This document shows positions 1 through 10,231 of a stretch of DNA of 47,465 nucleotides, piece by piece. Source of the stretch: Nannochloropsis salina CCMP1776 (taxonomy: Eukaryota; Sar; Eustigmatophyceae; Eustigmatales; Monodopsidaceae); contig SDOX01000008.1 in the NCBI GenBank assembly GCA_004565275.1, forward strand, positions 9,014-56,478, in the 5' to 3' direction. A model generated the notes under the pieces. That model saw nothing but the letters and a program-made list of their open reading frames with translations. It had not been told where the DNA came from and did not search any database. How positions within the stretch are numbered: the stretch's first letter is position 1; each line of letters opens with the position of its first letter. A program made the position numbers and the translations under genes.

Positions 1-15
1 TCCCTCCCTCCCTAC

Positions 16-841
16 CAGCCTGGGGATCGAATCCCGGTAAGAATAAGCTGCCTGTGGAGGGTACAAAGACCCCTGTACGTCCTCCTATCCCCCCGGAGGG
101 TCCTTTCCACCCCGTGGGGATGCCCACGCCCGTGCCGAAGCGACGCGATGGGCCCGGTTTGGTGTTTGCTGGCTTGGGAGAAGGGAGGGGGGGGCCTGGT
201 GGAGGAGGAAGGGGGGAGGCCGAGGTAGAGGGAGGGCGGGCGGCAGCCTCCCGAACTTGACGCAGGGAGAGGATGCGGTCGACAAGAGAGGCGGAGGCCA
301 AAAATGGCACCGTGTCTGCGTCTTCCCGACCTGCTGGCTTTCTCAAATCCTTCTTTGAAGGAAGGGAAAAGCTTCCGGTGGTGTTTTCGGAGGAAATGTT
401 CAAGGAAAGGGGGGAAGGGCCTGGGGGGGGGGTCAGAGAGGGCGTGCAAAGTGGAGGGGCGAGTCGGTGCTGCCGAGTCGTAGACGGAGGCAGCAACCAG
501 AGGCAGAGCGTCGGTAGCTTTAAATACCACGGGGACGGTGGGCAGGATGAATGTTTGGTGCTGAGCGTAGCAGAGGTGAAGGTACGCCAAGGAGGGGGGA
601 GGAAAGTCGAGCTACAGGGGCCAATATTGGGCTTGACAATGCCACTACTGCCACTTGGTCGGCTCTGCTGCAGTCCCAGGTAAGATTTTGCTGCGGAGGT
701 GCAAGAGATACAGAATGATAGGATCAGCAATAGAAAAGAGGAGGGGTTGGCGCGGTTGGGAGGCAGGAAAGAGGAGGGCAGTAGCGAAGTTGATGTCCTT
801 CTTCTACGTGCTCGCGCTGGTTTGGAAATCCCCGCGTGCAT
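16..841 (-). CDS. Partial protein of unknown function with possible signal peptide (runs off left edge)
   Basis: The minus strand is open for 275 codons from an ATG at 841 down to a plausible splice donor (G|GTAGGG) at 15, so further exons should lie left of the window. Residues about 33-49 (PSSFLLLILSFCISCTSA) look like the hydrophobic core and cleavage region of a signal peptide, preceded by a basic Ser-rich stretch, so entry into the secretory system or plastid is possible. No Phe follows the presumed cleavage site, which weakens the plastid case. Most of the rest is Pro/Ser-rich; the only well-ordered stretch is a predicted helix, SLVDRILSLRQVREAAARP. I recognise no family. The strand is pyrimidine-rich and so poor in stop codons in every frame (another minus frame is open for 192 codons), and an acceptor-like tract near 424 could hide an intron. 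The start and exon limits are uncertain. Confidence 0.4.
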
Positions 842-3277
842 GCAAATGAAGGACGTCAAATGCTTTGGTGGTAGCTCTCGCGATGGTAGACACGGTTGAA
901 ACCCTCCAGCTTTAAATCTTTTCCTGCGTTAGACAAGAAGTAATGGGAATAGAGGTAGGGAGCATCAGACACCGGCGCTTATAGCTCGATTGCAGATTAC
1001 ACAAAGTGTACCCTTTGCAAGCCAACGGCGCTATGTAGGCGATGCTTCTGCCCATTGTTTTTCTATCAAATCTTCCTTTCGAAGCTTGTGAATGTTGCCT
1101 GCATCGTAGCTCATTAGATTGTTGTTTTCGATTTTGTGTGTGTCGACACGGTGTCGCTGATCGCGAGCTCTATCCGGCCACCCCTAGAACGCCCGTCGTT
1201 GTCGTATTCACAGTGCTTTACATTTCGGACATTCCTTCTTTATCTTGAAGGCTGTATCATATGTCTTTTAAAGTGTTTTTAAAATTTTAACTTCCATTGC
1301 GATCGATTTTTTTTTGCTTTCCTAAGATTTTTTTACCGATTTGACAGTAGCTTCAAAACGGTCAACGTTGTGGGGCTGTGACTTCAGCCACCATCGATGA
1401 AGCTCCCTACGGTTTACCACATATTTGACCCTCGCTATCTTTTTCCTATTTTTTGCGCTGGTAAAGAGCTGGTTTAGATAATCAATATAATCATCAGGAG
1501 ATGGTGGGAGCCAATTTAGCGTTCCTAAGTACTTCGCGAATGGCAGTTAGCCGGCGGAATGTGTCCAACAGGACCTGGATCATTGAATTGAGCTTGTAAG
1601 CCATAGATACTTGTGTAGTTTTCCAAACATGCTTCAAAAAAGAAGATGATGGACGGTTTATGCATTTTTCATGCGTAAATGAAAGCATATCGATGTGGAG
1701 GATCATCCCGGTTTTAAGTCGGACAAAGAAACATGGAAAGAAGCGCCATGAACCTTTTCTTCCTGGAAATTTAAGCGCATCGCAGACTTAAGTATAATTT
1801 ACGGGAAAAACATGGCACAATGATGTTCAGCTTTTGGACTTATTTTATTTTTTGACTGGCAATAGAGGCATCTTTTCGACTGTTTGCTTCTACCACTTGG
1901 TCGCTTTAGCGTTTAAGTCGCCCGCATAACAGCATAGCAGTGAATTAAGAATAGCATAGGAGTCATAAGGTGAGACAAAGTCTGAGTTATGCGACTTCGT
2001 GTTCTTCCTTGAGGAAAAACGTGTGCTCCTTTGGTGATGATACCCTGCAATCCACCCGCATCCCTTGCACGGATTCGCCAAGGTTTGCGTGACCGACGCT
2101 GAAAAATTCCGACATTACCAGGCAGTCATCACTATTGCATAGTCCAGTGCATATAAACATTATATCTTGATGCACCGAGTACTAGATGCAGGTATTACGC
2201 GTAGGTCGTTATTTTCAAGAGATTTCGCGGGATTGCAGGTGGCCCTCCAGAAGCCTGACCTCGACAAGGGAGCAAAGAAGGGGTCTGCGTCAGGGTACTT
2301 GCTACCCGGGACCCATCGGTCCTGCACTAAAGAGACAAAACAGCACGTTCGCAAAATGTTCCACTGGTCCATGTTTAATTATTCGACTCTCGTTCAAGCC
2401 CTTACCTCATGTCATATGTTCTACCATTTGTATTTGTATTCTTGTCTCCACGTCAAACTCAAGCAACCTTCAGGCGCTCCCTCTCGGTCGGGCGGAGCAG
2501 TTACCGCACTGCCACTCACCCCTTAATTACGACAAGCCCCACAAAGCCAATCACGAGCACACCAGAATGGTCTTGCCCTGCCTCAGTACGGACAAGGGTC
2601 CTAGCGGCCCACCCTTATGATGCGAGGTGTTCCATGTTTGGGACATGGACATATGAAACATAAATGTATGCCTCGCCACTTTCCATGACACCTCGCCCGA
2701 CCGCTTCGGACGCTAGTAGTCCGGAAATTCACTTCTATTTTGTCCGAGACCCGGGAGTCATGTGTTTTTGGGCAAATGGACTTTGGTATATGCACTCAGT
2801 GTCTGAGTATGAGGGAGAAGTGCATCATTTAGGGATGTGAAATCATCAAAGTTTGTTTTTTCTTTGAAGTCCGTCCCTGTCGGTTGGTCTTCTACACCTG
2901 ATGGCATAAGCGCCCAACTTTGAAGGAAGTGTCGCACATTTTCCTTTGGACATGTGCACGTAATTCCAAGCAGAATGTATAAGATGTGATAAAAGCGCGT
3001 ATAGTAATGGAATGCTGGATGGATGGTGTTGGAAGCGGTGGTTTTAACTTATGGGTGGGACATCCAGGAAGCCCGGTACAATCCCCGGGAAAAATCGTTA
3101 TGGAAGGTCCCCACGAAGGGTCCGCTACACAACCCAAGCCAAGTAATAAAGCCCATTTGGGCTCATATATATCTTCATAAACAACAGATTATACTTGTGT
3201 AATCTTTCTTTCTGAAAGGGTATCTCTGGAAACCGTCAATTTTGACCTCGACGTTTCCGCTGCCGGGTCAGGTTGGG
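842..3277. other. Intergenic region upstream of the zinc-cluster array
   Basis: About 2.4 kb without a supportable gene. Open frames here are short, mostly start without ATG, and overlap on both strands (for example around 2160-2526), which is typical of non-coding sequence. The one element I single out is a perfect inverted repeat at 2707-2723, listed separately. Confidence 0.6.
2707..2723. promoter_or_regulatory. Candidate zinc-cluster binding site, CGG-N11-CCG inverted repeat
   Basis: The 17-mer CGGACGCTAGTAGTCCG has perfect 5-bp arms (CGGAC/GTCCG) around a 7-bp centre, which makes it a CGG-N11-CCG site. Fungal Zn(2)Cys(6) dimers such as Gal4 bind inverted CGG triplets with exactly this spacing. 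It lies about 555 bp before the start of zinc-cluster copy 1. Function is inference: a bare CGG-N11-CCG is expected by chance several times per 47 kb, though the extended arms make this example much rarer. Confidence 0.25.
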
Positions 3278-6200
3278 ATGAAAGAGGAGGACAACAAAGG
3301 AGAACATCACGTCCACGAAGAGGAGGAACAAAAAAAGGCCATGAAGTGTGGGATAATGACATCATCCACAAACCCAAGTGCAGCATGCCGAACCTTCTGG
3401 ATGGCGGGTCAACCGCTCGATCCCATGGTGGCCCAAATGAAGGGAGATGCGCCGGGTGGTGGAGAAGTGCAAAGGGCGCCACGGAGAAGGTTGAGAGACG
3501 GACGGACATGTTTGGAATGCAAGAAAAGTAAGGTACGTGGACAATCTTGGGTCAGTGCCGGAGGTGGCGATGCGAATTCGAGAAGCGGCAGGCTGAAGCC
3601 CACAAGCAGGAGGCGGTGTGGAGGAGCGATTGTGTACACTGACGTTTTAAAAGAGAGGATGCTCCTTGCGCCTCTTAGGGAGGGTCTTTCCCATACATTT
3701 TCGCTCCATATTAAGGAGAACTTTTCATGTCTCGACCCTCTATTCTTTCTCTTCCCTTGCCAATTCCTCTTTTTCCTGCTACCTCTCTCGCTTCCTCTCC
3801 CTTTTCTCTCCCTTCCTATCTTCTCCAGACCTGCATTTTTCTTCCGCTCTTTTCTATTCCTTCCGCGTTTCCAAAGGTTGTCCTGGTTGTCATTTTTTCT
3901 AACCCCTCCCTCCCTTCCTCCTCTCCTGCTTGGCCACCTTGTCCTCTTCCCAGGTCAAGTGCGACAGAAAGCAGCCCTCCTGTACCCGGTGTGCGCGCAG
4001 CAATCTTAAATGCCTGCCTCAAGAGAGAAAACCAGGGCGTCCGCGATGGGGGTAAGAAGGGATGGAGGGAGGGACGGATGCAGGGGCTAGAGGAGGGAGG
4101 TCCGGGCAGGGCGATGGACGAGGGGTGAAGACCCCCCGGATGAGAACCTGCGTGTGGGATCTCCCCCCCCCCTCTTCCCAAAATAATAAATGTTTGACTC
4201 ACGCCCGATCATTGCGCATACGTGCAGCCCATACATCTCCATCATGGGTGACTCGAGGGGCAATGAGGAGGATTCAGAGGGGTCGGCGGAACCGCCCAAG
4301 CGCACGTTGTCCGAAGAAACTGCACAGCATTCCTCCCTCTCCCTCTCTCCCTCAGCGCCCCCACGTCTTATTCCAGCCGCCTCCTCCCATTTCACGCATC
4401 GTTCCTCCTCCGCTACCACCACCGCCACTTCCTCCACGACTTCCCACTACTCCTGCCCCCCCTCCTCCTCGACCTGCTCTCGGACCTCCTCAGGCAGCAC
4501 CAAGACCGTGCCGTACCCTGACTCCAAGGTAAGAAAGCTTCACCGTTCCCGCATTCACTCCTTCTCTTTATTTTTTTTACCTTGAACCCCCTGGATTGCC
4601 CCTTTCCACACACTCTTCCCCCCCCCCTTTTTTTTTTTCTCATCTCCCTCCCTCCCTCCCTCCCTCTCTCCCTTCCTCCTTTCCTGCCCGCAGCTCCAAG
4701 AAAAACATGCCCACGTCGCCCGCGCGCTCATTTGTCTGCGGCACGGAGGCCCTCGCCCTGCCCCCGCCGCGGCCCATTCCACCTCCTATCGGCAGACCTT
4801 ACAGGCTCCTCCAGCCAGTGCACATTTTCTTCCCCCTCCTATCTCCATATTTCCGTCCGAACGCCCTTCCTCCACATCTTTTCCTCCCCTTCGGACCTGG
4901 CTGGGACCCTCCGGCCCTACCCCTGGTCCGCCGTTGCCTTCTAGCGAGCGGCCGATGGGCATGACGGGAGGAAGGGAAGGAGGGCTTGATCGCTTACCTG
5001 TCTCGAACGCTGTCACACAAACCACTCCGGGGATGCACATGTTGTACCAGTTGCAGCAACAACAACAGCGACAGCAACAAGAACAACAACAAGGACAACA
5101 CCAGGAGCAGCACCACCACCACCACCAACAACAACAGCACCAACAACAACGACAACACCAGGAGCAGCAGCCGCGGCGCGGGGGTCCGACCCCACAGACA
5201 CAATCTGCGTGGCACAGAAATCCGTCCCACCCCTCCCTCGTCGCTGCCTCCGTAGCCCCGCGCACGCAAGCCCCACAGACGGGAGGAGGGCAGAGGATGG
5301 GGAGGGGAGAGGAAGGGGTAAGGAAGGAAGGTCGCGGGGATCAGGACGGGACGTTCCTCTCACGGATAGCGGCTTTCCTCCAGAAGAACACCCTCCAAGG
5401 GACCAAGCCTCGGGCCACACTGTGAGTATATCGCCCGGGTCATTTTGGCGACTTCTCTCTCGGCCCTCAACCTCGATCTTTCCTTCAACCCTCCTCTCTG
5501 ACCCTGTCCTCCTTCCCTCCCTCCCTCCCTCCCTCCCTCCCTCCCTCCCACGCGGGATTCCCCCCGTCTCCCCAGGCATACGTGGCACCACTGGGGTCAA
5601 TACCACGGACAGGACGGGACGAAGGGACTTCTGCCCCTCCTCTCTGTCCTCATGCAGGTGTCGCTCCCTCCTTCCCGCCCGCCCTCCACGGCGGCGAGGA
5701 CCTTCCATGCGAGCGGGGGGGAAGGGAGACAGAGAGGGTGCGAGGAAGTATCAAAGGGAGGGGACGGCGAGGGGATGGTGACGCAGAAGACCACCGACTG
5801 GGAAAGGGGGGGAGGGGAAGGGAGATTCGAAGGAAGGAAGATGCGTGAGATGATGCGTGCACGCTGGCTGGCCATCAAGTCGCAAACTCTTAGGCAGGAG
5901 AAAGGGAAAGGCGGGGGGGGAGGGAAGGGAGGAGGGAACAGGACAGACGCCAGTCCTTCGGACGAAGAGCGGATGCTGACCTTTCTGCGCGTGGGCAAGG
6001 TAGGATCGGGAAGTCTCACACACCCTCCTACGTTTTTCCCGCTTTCCCTCCTACGTTTTCCCCGCTTTTCCCTTTCCCTTTTGTTTTGGACAAGTTCGTT
6101 CGTGCTTTTTCTTCCACCTTGAGTGCCCTCCATCCCGCCCCCCCCGGGTCTTGTCCTGGCTGCCACCGCATGAACGAGCCCTGCATCCCTCGGCATATCC

Positions 6201-6869
6201 TGGATATGACCCATCCACTGATTGATCTCCCCTTCTCTCCCCCAGGGAATAAGCCATTGTGGACCGGCGTGCTGCACGATCGGCTTCCACCGTGACGCGG
6301 GCGTCTCTGTAGATGTTAATGGAGGGTTCGAAAACAGGTTCATGTCCAGGTAAGGCAGGAACGTATGAGGGACGGAAAGAATGGAGAAAAAAAAAGGGAA
6401 GCACACGTTTTTTCCCCCCTCTATTATACTCCGATTGAGAATACCCACAAGTACTCTGCCGCCTCCAACTTCCCTTTCGCCTCCTCAGGAACTCCCTCCA
6501 AGCCTCCACCCTGATCCCTCCCCTGCTGTGGCAGCAGTGCATCGCCTCGGAGTCCCGAGATGCGTACGTGGACATCTTTCTTAACCTGGTCTTTGGACCC
6601 TCCCCGGTGCCAACGGAGGTCCGCTCCGAGCTTTTGGTGAGAAAGAAGGCGAAGCTCTATCATGACCTGGACAGCGTGTCTGGTGGTTCTTTCCCATGCA
6701 AAATATTTTCATGGCAACTTACCTCCTGCATTCATATTCTCCTCGTCGTTTCGAGCAGGTACAAGATCGAGGAGGCGTCATTGTCCCCGCCCGGGTGTGC
6801 CTTCGGTACTTTGTCTCTGACAACGGGAATATGCACGCAATAATGCTCGCCATTGAGCCCTACAGATAA
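3278..6869 (+). CDS. Zn(2)Cys(6) transcription factor, copy 1, with C-terminal PAS-like module
   Basis: Eight predicted exons (3278-3532, 3954-4051, 4228-4528, 4694-5421, 5576-5999, 6246-6349, 6489-6636, 6759-6869) join in consistent phase into 722 aa. The cluster CLECKKSKVKCDRKQPSC...C..C......C has cysteines at 78, 81, 88, 95, 98 and 105 with C-X2-C-X6-C-X6-C-X2-C-X6-C spacing, the fungal-type binuclear zinc DNA-binding domain; a PGRP (AT-hook-like) core follows. Exon 4 opens with a divergent form of the array's helix motif (QEKHAHVARALICLRHG), then a Pro-rich stretch and a Gln/His-rich run at about 335-375. Residues about 585-722 resemble a PAS domain (VDVNGGFENRF near the start, RVCLRYFVSDNGNMHAIML at the end), as in the fungal Ert1/AcuK group. 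Expected role: nuclear DNA-binding regulator. If the donor at 5422 is not used, exon 4 reads to a stop at 5423-5425, giving a form without the PAS-like part. Confidence 0.75.
5056..5172 (+). repeat. CAA/CAG-type triplet tract encoding Gln/His run
   Basis: An imperfect purine-cytosine triplet tract (mainly CAA, CAG and CAC) inside exon 4 of zinc-cluster copy 1. It encodes a Gln- and His-rich stretch that includes five consecutive His codons. Such runs are common in transcription-factor activation regions and change length readily. Confidence 0.85.
5513..5549 (+). repeat. CCCT tandem repeat in intron 4 of copy 1
   Basis: About nine near-perfect CCCT units just upstream of the acceptor at 5574-5575. 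Here the repeat supplies the polypyrimidine tract of the intron, as in many other introns of this window. Confidence 0.9.
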
Positions 6870-8459
6870 AGTAAAAAATTGTGAGCCTATCCTGTGCTCT
6901 TTGGCGACCTTCACGGATCGCATTTAATTGAATGATTCTTCATGCAGGGCCACCTGTCAATATATAATGACACGAAATCGCCGGTGCTGCTGGCGCATAA
7001 TACGTAGAAGACATCTAATAAGGTTTAAGGACGTATGTTTTATTCTCTCCATATCAAGTCACGACTCCGTGACGGAAAGCACACGCGAGCGTAGCTCGTC
7101 AAAATACTGTATCCAAGAAACATACGAGCGTGCGTAATTCATAGTACATGCCACCATATACCAAATCCTACCATGTGGTCGAAAAGCTTTGTTTTATCGC
7201 GAATTACTTTGATAACGAGTTCCAGCTTTAGTCGGGCCTCGTACATTTCCCATCACAACCGTGAAGGGAACGCACAATCGTCTCTAATGCACGTATACAG
7301 CTCGACTTCACCCGCAGGAAAATATTGGCGGAATTTTTCCCGCTTCATCTCCAATGCATCTGCCAATTCAGCCTTCTCATTGAAGGCTCGCCAAGAATGC
7401 TTGAAGGAGCAATTGCACGCAACAAAATAAGCAAACAACTGCTTGTGACGAAACATGAGGGATGGTGGGCGTGCAACGCGGTGAAAAACGCCAGAATGGC
7501 AATGGGACGGGAGTGATCGCTCTTTTCTCTCGGAAGAATTATTAAACATGGGCCATGGCCCAGGGAGGGTGAGCCTAGCCACAAATTAATACACACTTGA
7601 CTGGGGCACCGTGAGACTCCTGGACAGACACGCCTTCTCATAAGAGGCTCTTATGTACATGCTGCCTCTGTCCTCCATTTGCTTGATCGCTGTAGGCATG
7701 GTCATTGTTTGTCAAGGTCTGTCGCTCTTGGCGTGGTCTTTGATACGCCACACGCACCGAATCTTGGAAGCGTCCCGAGAGGGGCCAGAGCACTAAACCA
7801 AAGCCATTATGCATCCATTCCCGCCCGTAAAATGCCTTGCACACGGATTACCAATTGATCGACTTACTTGTAACCGACGACGTGATTTGCTGACATGGAT
7901 GGGCAATTTGATTTTATATTGCGTAAGGTCCGATGATCGGGAGATGGAATGAATCGCGCGCCAGTATCGGAGGCCGAAGATTTCTCTGAAAACCAAATGA
8001 GTATAAACCCCGCTGTCACGCCCCTTTGTCCCATGCGGGAGTGTCCCGATTAAAGGTGGACGCGTGACATGATGAGCTGTATGGTAATGCAGAGCGTTCC
8101 TTGATACGCATTGGCACTCGGTAAAGACTTCGCATGCCTGTTGCAGGGAGGGAGCTTCCTCCGCCTCTCCCAGTCCTGGGATGGCCGATGAATACACATT
8201 TTGTCAAGAGTGCTTCCGGTGAATGGACGAAGTTAAGACATCAGTGGCAGGCAAACCGAAGCGTTGGCGACATTTTGTGCTATTTTGTGGATATTTTCCA
8301 TGTAAATGTTCGCCCTTTCTACTAGGTCGACCCGTTCGATTGGCCGAAGAGCGCCCGTCAATTACCGGATAATATGGGCGTCCGTAATTACGCTTCCGAG
8401 GCAATTCCACAAACTTACGGACATATAAACAATTTTTGAGACAGGTTACAAGTATTAAC
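6870..8459. other. Intergenic region between zinc-cluster copies 1 and 2
   Basis: About 1.6 kb with no convincing gene apart from a 67-codon minus-strand frame at 7253-7456, listed separately. The last 100 bp before copy 2 hold three TTACGGA-like sequences (near 8361, 8380 and 8413, the first with an extra C), two of them facing each other as AATTACCGGA...TCCGTAATT. Confidence 0.5.
7253..7456 (-). CDS. Small hypothetical ORF, possible gene fragment
   Basis: A 67-aa frame from an ATG at 7456, opening MFRHKQLFAYFVACNCSFKH. Its composition looks protein-like (a charged helical middle, then EVELYTCIRDDCAFP) and unlike the low-complexity chance frames nearby. I recognise no family and see no clear splice partner. 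It could be a short gene, a decayed exon or chance. Confidence 0.2.
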   Translation of the reverse strand: MFRHKQLFAYFVACNCSFKHSWRAFNEKAELADALEMKREKFRQYFPAGEVELYTCIRDDCAFPSRL

Positions 8460-10231
8460 ATGAAAAATTTGGAATCTCCTCCCGGGCATGCATCTCAAGA
8501 CGATCTGCCACGCTCCCAGAGTGAGCGGGAAGGAGGAGAAAACCCACAAAAGGAGAAGGAAAACTCGAACGACCACAAGGTGGATAAGGAGACACTGATT
8601 GCTTCTTTAGATCGCAGTGTAGGTGGACTACATGAGTTGAAGGGCGGAAAAGAGGGGTGGGATGACCTGCAGGGAGACACCCGGCCCATGGCGTCCGAAG
8701 CCGTCCTACCAGAGGGAAAGCATGCTGACGAGTGGGATGACGAAAGCCAGCATGCAGCACTACAAGGAGTTGCGACAGAGAGTAACGATGACAAGAAGAA
8801 GCCTAAGTATCAGGGTACCCGAGGACGGGCCTGTTTGGAGTGCAAGATGAGTAAGGTGCGTGGGAAGCGCAGGCCAGGCCTCGTTGCCTGAACGGCGGGC
8901 AGGGTGAGAACAAAAGGGCATAATGACCTTGAGCATGTGATATCAGTCTACATCCCAACCCACCCTTTTCTTCGACCTGCTCTCCTTCCTCTATCCCAAT
9001 TCCTCAGGTCAAATGCGACAGGAAGCAACCCCATTGTACCAGGTGCGTCAGTCATGGCTTCTTGTGTATACCGCAAAACCGAGGGCCCGGTCGCCCTGCC
9101 AAATGGAGGTAAGGAAGGGGGGAAATGGGAAAAGGAAAAGAGGGAGGACGGCAGTCGGGGACGTGCGGAAGCAAACAAGCTATGAAGCGAGGCTATCGCT
9201 CCCTCATATCATGAGGTATCCACTCTTTACGCTCACACATACAAGCATTACCTTCGTCTTTTTCTCCTCCGTGTAACAGGGTATATCTCGCCGACGAAGA
9301 TGCCTTGGACAGCAGCAGCCTTTGGGCGGGGCAGGCACGCGCCATGATCCGCCAAGGCTGCAAGCTGGAGCCGCCCTCCCTCCCTCCCTCCCTCCCTCCC
9401 TCCTTTCATGCCTCCTCCTACCGTCCCGACATGTCCCTGCCCGCGCCCATGTTGCCGCAATTGCGTGGGCCCACCTCTTCATCCTCCTCCTCGTCTTCGT
9501 CGTCCTCCCCGTGCCTCCCCTCCTCTTACCCCTCCACCCCCCTCCCGCTCCATCCCTCGGCCAAAAGGCGGGAGCGGTCCCTCGATGAGGTAAGTACCCT
9601 TTCCTTCGTCATCCGTCCTCCCCCCTCCCACCCCTTGCCGGAGTCTATGACGCTCCTTCCCCTTGGCCCCCTTCCTCACCCCTTTCCACACACTCCCACC
9701 ACCTTGGCTCCCTCTTGAAGCAACATCCACTTAGTTCTCCTCTCTCTCTCTCTCTCTCTTCCCCCCTCCTTTTACTATCAGAGGGAAGAACATTTGCTTG
9801 CGGCCCGTTGCCTCAAGTCCTTGAAAAAGTTGCAACACTTTCCTCCCCATCCTCCTGCCCTCCCCCCCTCCGGCCTTGGTGACCTCTCGTACACGACCTG
9901 CCCGCCCAGATATAACGCTGACGGCTTCGTGTACAACCGCAAGAACTATCCGGGTGCCTATCTACCTGGAATGGGCGTTAACTACCACGGTGACATTCAA
10001 CTGCACCATAACCCATCGACACAAAGTGAGCCCTCTTTCCCTCCCTGCTGGTACCCGTCCTTCCAACCCGCCGTGGCTCCCTCCCTCCCAGCGTACCATC
10101 CTGCGGCTCTGCCTGACCACCCTTCGTATCACATGCCCTGGGGGGGGATGGCTCCCTCTTATGGGCCGCGCCCGGCCTTGTCCGCTCCTTTCCTGCCGAC
10201 CCCTTCGTGGGATGGACGGCGGGGGCGATAA
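8460..10231 (+). CDS. Zn(2)Cys(6) transcription factor, copy 2
   Basis: Four predicted exons (8460-8855, 9008-9108, 9280-9589, 9782-10231) give 418 aa; the ATG at 8460 is the first in frame. A charged N-terminal region leads into RGRACLECKMSK, where intron 1 falls, then VKCDRKQPHC; cluster cysteines are at 125, 128, 135, 142, 145 and 152. IPQNRGPGRPAKWR follows, with an AT-hook-like GRP core. Exon 3 begins VYLADEDALD and carries a run of about 12 Ser. Exon 4 begins REEHLLAARCLKSLKK, the helix motif shared by the array. The C-terminal 130 residues are rich in Pro, Tyr and Ser, as in disordered activation regions, and stop without a PAS-like part. A nuclear DNA-binding role follows from the family; target genes are unknown. 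Confidence 0.8.
9740..9759 (+). repeat. CT dinucleotide repeat in intron 3 of copy 2
   Basis: About ten CT units followed by further pyrimidines lead to the acceptor at 9780-9781, acting as the polypyrimidine tract. Confidence 0.85.

Noticed and set aside
15-40. tRNA-like T-arm (GGGGATCGAATCCC)
   Set aside because: The loop would be 8 nt, no acceptor stem or anticodon arm can be matched, and the sequence fits the coding frame and donor of the left-edge gene on the other strand.
4786-5269. Minus-strand frames rich in Cys, Trp or Leu opposite the Gln tract
   Set aside because: They are products of reading the CAA/CAG tract backwards; the plus strand carries the spliced zinc-cluster gene.
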